From Atriophallophorus winterbourni (Eukaryota; Platyhelminthes; Trematoda; Plagiorchiida; Microphallidae), in NCBI GenBank assembly GCA_013407085.1, contig JACCGJ010024111.1:19954-83953 (forward strand): DNA of 64,000 bases. Reading direction: 5' to 3'. The notes below the pieces were generated by a model. It was given only the letters and a program-made list of their open reading frames with translations, did not search any database and was not told where the DNA came from. Both the position numbers and the translations under genes were made by a program. Shown here one piece after another: positions 38,864 through 51,100 of this stretch (the first letter of the stretch is position 1; each line of letters starts with the position of its first letter).

Positions 38864-39771
38864 ACTGGATAAAATATACAACAATGTGCCAAAACGACAA
38901 AAAAATGAATAAAAAGGGGTCGTCACCAAAGTTGTGGACAGGGATTGACTGTCAAATGTTCAACGTCACGACGATTGGGGAGTTGTTCGCAAATTTTGCT
39001 CAATAGAGCTTCAATTGAACGAACCAAAATGCGTATTTTCTCCGGTTGAGACAAATACTATACCAGTCGGAACACAAGATGTGATGCGAATTCAATTAAA
39101 ACGATCCAACTTGAGCACAGAAACCGAATTGATGCAATTCACGAATTAAGTACTTCTCGCCAAGTTAAAGAAAAATCAAATTCCAAATTGAGTACTATAT
39201 TGTCTGTGACGTGAGTTACGCGTAGTCCACCCGTTTCTCATTTCGTTAAATTTTAAAACAACAATTAGGATATTCTACGTTGCTGTAATTAACAACAATT
39301 ACAACAAAATCAACTATACAAACCTTAATTGTATAGGAACGTCACAGCAACAATGGGGCCAAATACTCCAGAATCAAATTCAATTCAAACAAAAGACGAC
39401 CTGATATGAAAATAATAAGAATCGATTTACCAAAATGTCTCCCAAACTTTCTGTGACAACGAAGAATGACAATCAAAATAGCGTCCAAATTCAAGCAAAA
39501 TACTGAAGCCCAAAATGGCAACCAAATTCCGCAACAATGACCGACAATGGCAGAAATAATAAATTAAAACAAACATTTGACCGAAGGCGTGTACCGAAAA
39601 GATTTACAATAACAAAAGCAATTACAAAAAGAAAAGTTTTATACCAAAATACTGTAGGAAAATTAAATACAAGCAAATTCTATTACACAAAATTCAGGTT
39701 TTGTAACTAGGTTCAAAATGAAAGGAATATTGAAGGAAAAAGAAGAATTTCAAACTACATTGAACCTCACA
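37805..39771 (-). mobile_element. Truncated BEL/Pao-type LTR element, copy E3
   Basis: 1,967-bp copy, same boundaries as E1, intact gag-protease frame, LTR uninterrupted. Very similar to E1 and E2, so it belongs to the youngest amplification group. Confidence 0.8.
38933..39771 (-). repeat. BEL-type LTR, copy E3
   Basis: 839-bp inferred LTR, same length as in E1, with TATAAAAC at 39,636-39,643 on the minus strand. Confidence 0.55.
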
Positions 39772-40412
39772 GTTTTCAAACTGGAATATTGAACATTGTC
39801 AGCTCTGATTGGTTCAAACATTGTCCATCTCAGATTTATTTAGAACGTTTTTAAATTTTGGACTAAAATATAAGGCCTTGTCAGCTCTGATTGATTTACA
39901 CATTGTCGATCTCAAAATGATTTAAAACGTCTGTAGATTTTGAATGGAATATTAAGCATTGTTCGCTCCGATTAATTCGAACACTGTCGATCTCTGATTC
40001 GTTCCAAACGTTCATAATTTATGAACTGAAATATTGAGCATTGTCAGCTCTAATTGATTCAAATATTGTCAATTGCAGATTGGTTCAAAACATTTGTAGT
40101 TTTCGAAATGAAATATTAAGCATTGTCAGCTATAATTGGTTCAACATTTTTGTAGTTTTTAGGCCTAAATATTAAGCATTGTCAGCTCTGATTGATTTAA
40201 AGATTGTCAATGTCAGATTGGTTCAAAACGTTTGTAGATTTTGGACTGAAATATTGAGCATTCTTAGCTTTGATTAGTTCAAACATTGTGGATCTCATAT
40301 TCGTTTAAAACGTTTGTATTTTTTGGACTAAAATATTTAGCATTGTCAGCTCTGACAAGTTTAGACAATGTCGATCTCAGGTTGATTTAAAACCTTTGTA
40401 GTTTCTTGAACT
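39772..40412 (+). repeat. 82-bp satellite spacer 4 (shortened)
   Basis: Same spacer as 2, 3 and 5 but ~212 bp shorter. It jumps from GTCGATCTCAG in one unit to GTTGATTTAAAACC of a unit further on, a deletion between homologous positions of two satellite units. Confidence 0.85.
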
Positions 40413-41470
40413 TTTCAACTTTCGATGTAGACCAAGTGTTGCTATCGACACATCAACTGGTGCACTAGGCATACAAAATTTCTCAACGAAACTCTGCGAG
40501 ATCAAAGTTGTATCAGAGCCATTATCAAGTGAAGCCACAACTGGGACAAGTCCAACTGGCGTGTCAATGATTACAGTCAGGTAGCCTAAGCTTACTGCTG
40601 TACTGAGAGCAGTAACACTGCAGTTTATACTTTTCAGTTGCTCATTAGGACGATCATAATGCAGCGAATAATGGTGTCGTCTACTACAATTTTCAACGGA
40701 ACAAGTATTCGTATTCATGCAATCGAATGCCCTGTGAGGAAAGCATAAGCGAACGTAACATATTACATGCTGCTTAGCCAAATTCCATCTGGCTTTTACG
40801 TCAGCCTCCTGATTAACAGGACAATCTTCTATCTTAGAGGTTCTCTACATTGAAAACATTCAACTAGCATTGGCCTTGGTTCCTTCGTAGTCATAAACAC
40901 TCTCCTTCCATCTGGCATTCTTGGTTTCTCTGATGGCGTCAAAGAGACAGATGCTCTATCTATTAGCATGCCAAATCTGCTCCTGGCAATTCTTGCTCTC
41001 CGAGAAACGAACTCGGTCAGACTGGCAAAATCAACTTCCGACCCGTCAGCAAGCATTGTATCCGCTGCGTCAGTCCACTGCTGTCGTAACGCAACAGGGA
41101 AGCATTTCACTAATCCTCCCAAAGTTGTGACTGAATTTAAATCAGCGTCACACTTCATTTGCTTTAATGTGATTTGGCAATTTTCCATTTTTATGCCCAA
41201 ATCAGACAAACCATCGACCTTGTTGGAAAGTCTTCTAGCTTCGTCGAGCAACTTCTCTAATTTTGACCTGGTAATAACGTGTGGAAGTCCGAACAAATCT
41301 TTCAAGTTTACTTCTTCAGCGACTCCTCGTCCTTCCTTTGTCAAGCACTCTATCGTTGATCTAGCATCATCTGAATCGCGCTTCAATTGTAACACTTGTT
41401 GAGAACTCGCAATGCTATGTCTATTATCATCGCTTCCCTTAGAAGCTATCTTAGAAGATATCTTAGGCAT
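40377..41470 (-). pseudogene. BEL/Pao gag-protease, frameshifted (E4)
   Basis: Start ATG at 41,470. The N-terminal half (gag core to the first Cys pair, CFQCREPL) is open to about 40,829. A one-base deletion near 40,838 (CTTAGAGG where sisters have CTTAGGAGG) breaks the frame inside the Cys/His region. The rest, from NLAKQHVICY through the CSVENCSRRHH block and the LDNGSD protease motif, is open in the shifted frame to 40,377. It would make only a gag core without its complete zinc region. Confidence 0.8.
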
Positions 41471-42365
41471 ACTAGATGAAATAAACGACAATGTGCCAAA
41501 ACGACAAAAATTAAATAAAAAGGGGTCGTCACCAAAGTTGTGAACAGGGATTGACTGTCAAATGTTCAAGGTCACGACGATTGGGGAGTTGTTCGCAAAT
41601 TTTGCTCAATAAAGCTTCAATTGAACGAACAAAATGCGTATTTTCTCCGGTTGAGACGAATACTATACCAGTCAGAAGACAAGTTGTGATGCGAATCCAA
41701 TTGAAACGATCCAACTTGAGCACAGAAACCGAATTGATGCAATTCACGAATTGAGTACTTTTCGGCAAGTTCGAAAGAATCAAATTCCAAATTGAGTACT
41801 ATTGTCTGTGACGCGCGTAGTCCACCCGTTTTTTTTATTTCGATAAATTCAAAACAACAATTGGGATATTCTACGGTACTGTAATGAACAACAATTACAA
41901 CAAAATTAACTATACAAACCTTAATTGTATAGGAACGTCACAGCAACAATGGGGCCAAATACTCCAGAATCAAATTCAATTCAAACAAAAGACGACCTGA
42001 TATGAAAATAAGAAGAATCGATTTACCAAAATGTCTTCCAAACTTTCTGTGACAATGAAAAATGACAATCAAAATAGCGTCCAAATTCAAGCAAAATACT
42101 GAAGCCCAAAATGGCAACCAAATTCTGCAACAATGACCGACAATGGCAGGAACAATAAATTAAAACAAACATTTGACCGAACGCATGTACGAAAAGATTT
42201 ACAATAACAAAAGTAATTACAAAAGAAAAGTTTTATACCAAAATACTGTAGGAAAATTAAATACAAGCAAATTCTATTACACAAAATTCAGGTTTTGTAA
42301 CTAGGTTCAAAATGAAAGGAATATTGAAGGAAAAAGAAGAATTTCAAACTACATTGAACCTCACA
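40413..42365 (-). mobile_element. Truncated BEL/Pao-type LTR element, copy E4
   Basis: Same truncated element. The LTR (827 bp) carries several small indels and shares variants with E0 and E5 (TTTTCGGCAAGTTCG), so it is intermediate between the E0/E5 and E1-E3 groups. Confidence 0.78.
41539..42365 (-). repeat. BEL-type LTR, copy E4
   Basis: Minus-strand LTR starting TGTGAGG at 42,365. Slightly shorter than E1 and E3 through small deletions, including one in the CGTAACTCACGTCAC region near 41,810. Confidence 0.55.
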
Positions 42366-43226
42366 GTTTTCAACTGGAATATTGAACATTGTCAGCTCTG
42401 ATTGGTTCAAACATTGTCCATCTCAGATTTATTTAGAACGTTTTTAAATTTTGGACTAAAATATAAGGCCTTGTCAGCTCTGATTGATTTACACATTGTC
42501 GATCTCAGAATGATTTAAAACGTCTGTAGATTTTGAATGGAATATTAAGCATTGTTCGCTCCGATTAATTCGAACACTGTCGATCTCTGATTCGTTCCAA
42601 ACGTTCATAATTTATGAACTGAAATATTGAGCATTGTCAGCTCTGATTGATTCAAATATTGTCAATTTCAGATTGGTTCAAAACATTTGTAGTTTTCGAA
42701 CTGAAATATTAAGCATTGTCAGCTATAATTGGTTCAACATTTTTGTAGTTTTTAGGCCTAAATATTAAGCATTGTCAGCTCTGATTGATTTAAAGATTGT
42801 CAATGTCAGATTGGTTCAAAACGTTTGTAGATTTTGGACTGAAATATTGAGCATTCTTAGCTTTGATTAGTTCAAACATTGTGGATCTCATATTCGTTTG
42901 AAACGTTTGTATTTTTTGGACTAAAATATTTAGCATTGTCAGCTCTGACAAGTTTAGACAATGTCGATCTCAGATTAGTTCAAAACGATTGTAGACGTTC
43001 GACTGAAATATTGAGCATTTCTAGCTCTGATTGTTTTGAAACATTTTTTAGTTTATGGAATTAAATATTAAGCATTGTTAGCTATGATTAGTTCAAACAT
43101 TCTCCATCTCAGATTGGTTCAAAATGTATCTAAATTTTGGACTAATATTTGAGGCAATGTCAGCTCTGATTGATTCAAACATTGTCGATCTCAGATTGAT
43201 TTAAAACATCTGTAGTTTCTTGAACT
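42366..43226 (+). repeat. 82-bp satellite spacer 5
   Basis: About 10.5 satellite units, nearly identical to spacers 2 and 3. Confidence 0.88.
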
Positions 43227-44285
43227 TTTCAACTTTCGATGTAGACCAAGTGTTGCTATCGACACATCAACTGGTGCACTAGGCATACAAAATTTCTCAA
43301 CGAAACTCTGCGAGATCAAAGTTGTATCAGAGCCATTATCAAGTGAAGCCACAACTGGGACAAGTCCAACTGGCGTGTCAATGTTTACAGTCAGGTAGCC
43401 TAAGCTTACTGCTGTACTGAGAGCAGTAACACTGCAGTTTATACTTTTCAGTTGCTCATTAGGACGATCATAATGCAGCGAATAATGGTGTCGTCTACTA
43501 CAATTTTCAACGGAACAAGTATTCGTATTCATGCAATCGAATGCCCTGTGAGGACGGCATAAGCGAACGTAACATATTACATGCTGCTTAGCCAAATTCC
43601 ATCTGGCTTTTACGTCAGCCTCCTGATTAAAAGGACAATCTTCTATGTTAGGAGGTCCTCTACATTGAAAACATTCAACTAGTATTGACCTCGGTTCCTT
43701 CGTAGTCATGAACACCCTCCTTCCATCTGGCATTCTTGGTTTCTCTGATGGCGTCGAAGAGACAGATGCTCTATCTATTAGCATGCCAAATTTGCTCCTG
43801 GCAAGTCTTGCTCTCCGAGATACGAACTCGGTCAGACTGGCAAAATCAACTTCTGACCCGTCAGCAAGCATTGTATCCGCTGCGTCAGTCCACTGCTGTC
43901 GTAACGCAACAGGGAAGCATTTCACTTATCCTCCCAAAGTTGTGACTGAATTTAAATCAGCGTCACACTTCATTTGCTTTAATGTGATTTGGCAATTTTC
44001 CATTTTTATGGCCAAATCAGACAAACCATCGACCTTGTTGGAAAGTCTTCTAGCTTCGTCGAGCAACTTCTCTAATTTTGACCTGGTAATAACGTGTGGA
44101 AGTCCGAACAAATCTTTCAAGTTTACTTCTTCAGCGACTCCTCGTCCTTCCTTTGTCAAGCACTCTATCGTTGATCTAGCATCATCTAAATCGCGCTTCA
44201 ATTGTAACACTTGTTGAGAACTCGCAATGCTATGTCTATTATCATTGCTTCCCTTAGAAGCTATCTTAGAAGATATCTTAGGCAT
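43191..44285 (-). pseudogene. BEL/Pao gag-protease with nonsense codon (E5)
   Basis: Start ATG at 44,285. A single substitution at 43,926-43,928 (TTAGTG in sisters becomes TAAGTG on the minus strand) puts a stop after about 119 codons, at the end of TTLGG in the gag core. Beyond it the frame is open again to 43,191, with the complete Cys/His region and the D-N-G protease motif. Apart from the stop it is collinear with E2 and E3, so the inactivation is recent. Confidence 0.8.
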
Positions 44286-45192
44286 ACTAGATGAAATAAA
44301 CGACAATGTGCCAAAACGACAAAAATTAAATAAAAAGGGGTCGTCACCAAAGTTGTGAACAGGGATTGACTGTCAAATGTTCAAGCTCACGACGATTGGG
44401 GAGTTGTTCGCAAATTTTGCTCAATAAAGCTTCAATTGAACGAACCAAATTGCGTATTTTCTCCGGTTGAGACGAATACTATACCAGTCAGAAGACAAGT
44501 TGTGATGCGAATCCAATTGAAACGATCCAACTTGAGCACAGAAACCGAATTGATGCAATTCACGAATTGAGTACTTTTCGGCAAGTTCGAGAAGAATTAA
44601 ATTTCCAAATTAATTACTGTATTGTCTGTGACGTGAGTTACGCGTAGTACACCCGTTTTTTATTTCGATAAATTCAAAACAACAATTGGGATATTCTACG
44701 GTACTGTAATGAACAACAATTACAACAAAATTAACTATACAAACCTTAATTGTATAGGAACGTCACAGCAACAATGGGGCCAAATACTCCAGAATCAAAT
44801 TCAATTCAAACAAAAGACGACCTGATATGAAAATAAGAAGAATCGATTTACCAAAATGTCTTCCAAACTTTCTGTGACAATAAAAAATGACAATCAAAAT
44901 AGCGTCCAAATTCAAGCAAAATACTGAAGCCCAAAATGGCAACCAAATTCCGCAACAATGACCGACAATGGCAGGAACAATAAATTAAAACAAACATTTG
45001 ACCGAAGGCGTGTACCGAAAAGATTTACAATAACAAAAGTAATTACAAAAAGAAAAGTTTTATACCAAAATACTGTAGGAAAATTGAACACAAGCAAATT
45101 CTATTACACAAAATTCAGGTTTTGTAACTAGGTTCAAAATGAAAGGAATATTGAAGGAAAAAGAAAAATTTCAAACTACTTTGAACCTTACA
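43227..45192 (-). mobile_element. Truncated BEL/Pao-type LTR element, copy E5
   Basis: Last copy of the composite array. Its gag 3' part groups with E3 (RGPPNIEDC), while its LTR groups with E0 and E4, suggesting exchange between copies. Plain satellite follows on the right. Confidence 0.78.
44354..45192 (-). repeat. BEL-type LTR, copy E5
   Basis: 839-bp inferred LTR, start TGTAAGGTTC at 45,192 as in E0, primer-site-like sequence just left of 44,354. Confidence 0.55.
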
Positions 45193-48100
45193 GTTTTCAA
45201 ACTGAAATATTTAACATTGTCAGCTCTAATTGGTTCAAAATGTTCGTAGTTATTGGAATTAACTATTAGGCATCGTCAGCTCTTATTGATCCGAAGATTG
45301 TCAATTTCAGATTGGTTCAAAACGTTTGTAGATTTTGGACTAATATATTAAGAATTGTTAGCAATGATTGGTTCGAACATTGTCGACCGCAGATTCGTTC
45401 AAAACTCATGTCAATGTTGGACTGAAATATGCATTCTTAACTCTGATTAGTTCAAACATTGTCCATCTCAGATTGATTCAGAACGTTTTTAAATTTTGAA
45501 CTAAAATTTAAGGGATTATCAGCTCTGATTGATTTACACATTGTCGATCTCAGATTGATTTAAAACGTCTGTAGAAATTGAATGAAATATAAGGCATTGT
45601 TAGCTCTGATTGGTTCGAAAACTGTCGATCTCTGATTCGTTTCAAACGTTTATAATATATGAACTGAAATAGTGAGCATTGTCAGCTCTGATTGGTTCAA
45701 ATATTTTCAATCTCAGATTGGTTCAAAACCCTTGTAGTTTTCGTACTGAAAGATTAAGCATTGTCAGCTATGATTGATTTAAAGATTGTCAATGTCAGAT
45801 TGGTTCAAAACGTCTGTAGATTTTGGACTGAAATATTAAGCATTCTCACCTCTGATTGGTTCAAATATTTTCAATTTCAGATTGGTTCAAAACCCTTGTA
45901 GTTTTCGTACTGAAAGATTAAGCATTGTCAGCTATGATTAATTTGAGCATTGTCAATCTCAGATTAGTTCAAATCGTTTGTAGGTTTTGGACTGAAATAT
46001 TGAGCATTGTTAGCTCTGATTGGTTCAAACTTTGCCGATCTCACATTGGTTCAAAACATTTGTTGTTTTTGGACTGAAATATTAGGCATTGTCAGCGCTT
46101 ATTGGTTTCAACATTGTCCATCTCAGATTGTTTCAAAACGTTTATAGTTTTTGGACTGAAATATTTGGCATTGTCAGCGCTATTTGGTTTGAACATTGTC
46201 GATTACAGATTGGTTCAAAACGTTTGTAGTTTTTGATGTGAAATATTATGCATTGTCAAATATGATTAATTCAAAGATTTCGGACTAAAATATGTAGCAT
46301 TGTCACCTCTGATCGGTTCAAACATTGCCTATCTCATATTGGTTTGAAACCTTCTGTAGTTTTCAAACCTATATATTAAGCATTTTCAGCTCTGATTGGT
46401 TCAAATATTGTCCATCTCAGATTGTTTCGAAACGTTTGTATTATTTAAACTGAACTATTCAACATCGTCAGCTCTGATTGGTTCAAACATTGTCCATCTC
46501 GGATTGTTTTAAAACGTTTGTACTTTTTCGACTAAAACTTTCTGCATTGTCAGCGCTGGTTGGTTCAAATATTGTCGATCTCAGATTGGTTCAAAACGTT
46601 CGTGGATTTTGAACTGAAATATGAAGCAAATTCAGCTCTGATTGTTTCAAACAATAACGATCTCAGATTGTTTTAATAGTTTCGTAGTTTACGGACTGAA
46701 ATATTGAGCATTGTTAGCTCTGATTGGTTCAAACTTTGCCGATCTCAGATTGGTTCAAAACATTTGTAGTTTTTGGACTTAAATAATAAGCATTGTCAGC
46801 GCTTATTGGTTTGAACATTGTCCATCTCAGATTGTTTCAAAACGTTTATAGTTTTGGAAATAAGATATTTGGCATTGTCAACGCTAATTGGTTTGAACAT
46901 TGTCGATTTCAGATTGGTTCAAAACGTTTGTAGTTTTTGTAGTGAAATATTATGCATTGTCAGATATGATTAATTCAAACATTGCGCATCTCAGATTGGT
47001 TTGAAAGGTTTCTAGTTTTTGGACTGAACAATTTGGCATTATCAGCTCTGAATGGTTTAAATTTTGTCGATATCAGGAAGGTTTAAAACGTTCAAAGATT
47101 TCGGACTGAAATATGTAGCCTTGTTACCTCTGATCGGTTCAAACATTGCCTATCTCATATTGGTTTGAAAACTTTTGTAGTTTTCAAACCTATATATTAA
47201 GCATTTTCAGCTCTGATTGGTTCAAATATTGTCCATCTCAGATTGTTTCGAAACGTTTGTATTATATAAACTGAACTATTTAACATCGTCAGCTCTGATT
47301 GTTTCAATTATTGTCCATCTCAGATTGTTTCGAAACGTTTGTATTATTTAAACTGAACTATTTAACATCGTCAGCTCTGATTGGTTCAAACATTGTCCAT
47401 CTCAGATTGTTTCAAAACGTTTGTAGTTTTTCGAATTAATTATTCTGCATTGTCAGCGCTGGTTGGTTCAAACATTGTCGATCTCAAATTGGTTTAAAAC
47501 GTTCGTGGATTTTAAACTGAAATATTAAGCATTGTTAGCTTTGATTTGTTCAAACATTCTGATTATTTTAAACATTGTCGATCTCAGATTGATTTAAAAC
47601 GTTTGTAGTTTTTTTTACTAAAATATGGAGCATTTTAGCTCTGAGTGTTTCAAAAATTGTCGGTCGCATAATTGTTTTAAACGTTTTTGGTTTTTGAACT
47701 GACATTTGAAGCATGTTAGCTCTGATTAGTTCAAACTTTGTCGATCTTAGAGTAATTCAGAACGTTTCCAGTTTTTAGACTGAAATATTAAGCATTGTCA
47801 GCTCTAATTAGTTCAAACATTTCTTTTTTCAGATTGGTTCAACACGTTTGAAGTTTTTGGAACAAAATATTAGGCATTGTCAGCTCTGATTAGTTTAAAC
47901 TCTGTCGATCTCAGATTGCTTTAAATCGATTGTAGTTTTTTGACTAAAATATCAAGCATTTTAACTCTGAGTCTTTCAAGCATTAATGATCTCAGATTTG
48001 ATCAAAACGTTTGTAGTATTAAGACTGAAATATTGAGCATTGTCAGCTCTAATTGTTTGAGACATTGTTGATCTCAGATTGGTTTGTAACGTTTGTAGAT

Positions 48101-51100
48101 TTAAGACTGGAATATTAGGCATTGTTAGCTCTGATTGGTTCAAACATTGTCGATCGCAGATTCGTTCAAATCGATTGTAGTTTTTCGACTAAAATATTGA
48201 GCATTTTCAGCTCCAATTTATTCAAAGATTGTCGAGCTCAGGTTGATGCAAACCGTTTGTAGTTTTTGGACTGTAATTTCAGGCATTGTCAGCTGTGATT
48301 GTTTAAAATATTGTCGATCTCAGATTATTTCTAAACCATTGCAGTTTTTGGTCTGAAATATTTAGCATTGTTAGCCCTGATTCGTTTAAAAATTGTCGAT
48401 CTCAGATTTGTGTAAAACGTTTGCAGTTTTTAGTCTGGAATATTAGGCAGTGTCAGCTTCGATTTGTTTGAACATTGTCGATCTCAGTTTCGTTAAGAAC
48501 TTTCGTAGTTTTTATTCTGAACTATTAAGCATTGTCAGCTCTGATTGGTTCAAACATTGTCCATCTCAGATTGATTCAAAACGTTTGTAGTTTCTAGAAA
48601 TAATATATTGGGCATTGTCAGCGCTGATTAATTTATACATAGTCGATCTCAGATTAGTTCAGAACGTTTGTAGTTTTTAGACAGAAATATTAAGCATTGT
48701 CAGCTCTAATTGGTTCAAACATTGCCGATCTCAGGTTGGTTTGTAACGTTTGTAGTTTTTGGACTGGAATATTAGGCATTGCCAGCTCTGATTGATTCAA
48801 ACATTGAAGATCGCAGATTTGCTCAAAACGTTTGTAGTTTTTGGACTGAAATATTTAACACTGTTAGCTCTTATTGGTTCAAAACGATTGTAGTTTTTGT
48901 ACTGAAATATTTTGCAGTGTCAGTTTTGATTTGTTCGAAAATTGTCGATCTCAGATCCGTTGAGAACGTTCGTAGTTTTTAAACTAAAATATTTATCATT
49001 GTCAGCTCTGATTGGTTCAAACATTTTCACTTTCAGAATGGTTCAACACGTTTGTAGTTTTCGGATTGAAATATTGAGCATTGTAAGCGCTGATTAATTT
49101 AAACATTGTCGATCTCAGATCCGTGTAAAACGTTTGCAGTTTTTTGTCTGAAATATGAGGCAGTGTCAGCTTTGATATGTTCGAACATTGTCGATCTCAG
49201 ATTCGATTAGAACGTTCGTAGTTTTTAAACTGAACTATTAAGCATTGTCAGCTCTGATTGGTTCAAATATTCTTCATCTCAGATTCATTCAAAACGTTTG
49301 TAGTTCTTGGACTAGAATTTCTAGCATTGTCAGCTCTGATTGGTTCAAACATTTTCACTTTCAGAATGGTTCAACACGTTTGTAGTTTTCGGAATAAAAT
49401 ATTGGGCATTGTCAGCGCTGATTAATTCAAACATTGTCGATCTCAGATTAGGTCAAAACGTTTTGAGGTTTTAGACTGAAATATTGAGCTTAGTCAGCTC
49501 TAATTGGTTCAAACTTTGTCGATCTCAGATTGGTTTGTAACGTTTGTATTTTCTAGACTGGAATATTAGGCATTCTTAGCTCTGTTCGGTTCAAACATTG
49601 TCGATAGCAGATTCGTTCAAAACGTTCTTAGTTTTTGGACTGAAATATTAAGCATTGTCAGCTCTAATTTATTCAATTATTGCTTATCTCAGATTGATTC
49701 AAACCGTTTGTAGTTTTTGGACTGAAATTTCAGGCAATGTCAGCTCTGATTGTTCAAAATATTGTCGATCTCAGATTTGTTCAAAACATTTGTAGTTTTT
49801 GGTCTGAAATATTAAGCATTGTCAGCGCTAATTGGTTTGAACATTGTCCATCTCAGACTGTTTCAAAACGTTTATAGTTTTTGGACTAAAAAATTTGGTT
49901 TTGTCAGCGCTAATTGGTTTGAACATTGTCGATTTCAGATTGGTTCAAAACGTTTGTAGTTTTTGTATTGTCAGATATGATTAATTCAAACATTACGCAT
50001 CTCAGATTGGTTTGGAATGTTTCTAGTTTTTGGACTGAAACATTTAGCATTGTCAGCTCTGGATGGTTCAAATTTTGTCGATATCAGAAAGGTTCAACAC
50101 GTTTAAAGATTTCGGACTGAAATATGTGACATTGTCACCTCTGATCGGTTCAAACATTGCCTATCTCAGATTGCTTTGAAACATTCTGTAGTTTTCAAAC
50201 CTATATATTAAGCATTTTCAGCTCTGATTGGTTCAAATAATGTCCATCTCAGATTCATTCGAAATGTTTGTATTATTTAAACTGAACTATTTAACATCGT
50301 CAGCTCTGATTGGTTCAAACATTGTCCATCTTAGATTGTTTCAAAACGATTGTAGTTTTTCGAATAAAATATTCTGCATTGTCAGCGCTGGTTGGTTCGA
50401 ACATTGTCGATCTCAGATTGGTTCTAAACGTTCGTGGATTTTGGACTAATATTTTGAGAATTGTTAGCTGTGATTGGTTTAAACATTGACGATCTCATAT
50501 TGGATCAATACGTTCGTGGATTTGGAACTGAAATCTTAAGCATTGCTAGCTTTGATTTGTTCAAACATTGCCCATCTCAGATTATTTCAAAAAGTTTGTA
50601 ATTTTCGGACTGAAATATGGAGCAAATTCAGCTCTGATTGTTTCAAGCAATAACGATCTCAGATTGTTCTAATACGTTTGTAGTTTACGGACTGAAATTT
50701 TGAGCATCGTCAGCTCAGATTAGTTCAAATACTGTCTATCTCAGATTGTTTCAAAACGTTCGTAGTTTTTGGACTAATATATTGAGAATTGTAAGCTCTG
50801 ATTGTTTTGAACATCGACGATCTCATATTGGATCAATACGTTCGTAATTTTTGGACTGAAATATTGACCATTGTCAGATATGATTGATTCAAACATTGCT
50901 CATCTCAGATTGGTTAAAAGGTTTGTAGATTTGGACTGAAATATTCATCATTGTCAGCTCTGAATGGTTGAAAGATTGTCGATCTCAGATTGTTTCAAAA
51001 CTTCTAGAGATTTCGGACAGGAATATTTGGCATTGTCACCTCTGATTGGTTTAAACATTGTCGATCTCAAATTGATTCAAAACCTTTGTAATTTTTAGAC

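Noticed and set aside
32260..44217. Plus-strand frames of 69-169 codons over the BEL fragments
   Set aside because: They are exact antisense shadows of the gag-protease frame on the minus strand, whose motifs explain the sequence.
30362..45097. 61-codon minus-strand frame in each LTR
   Set aside because: It lies inside the LTR, is hydrophobic and low-complexity, is disrupted in E2 and E4, and has no motif.
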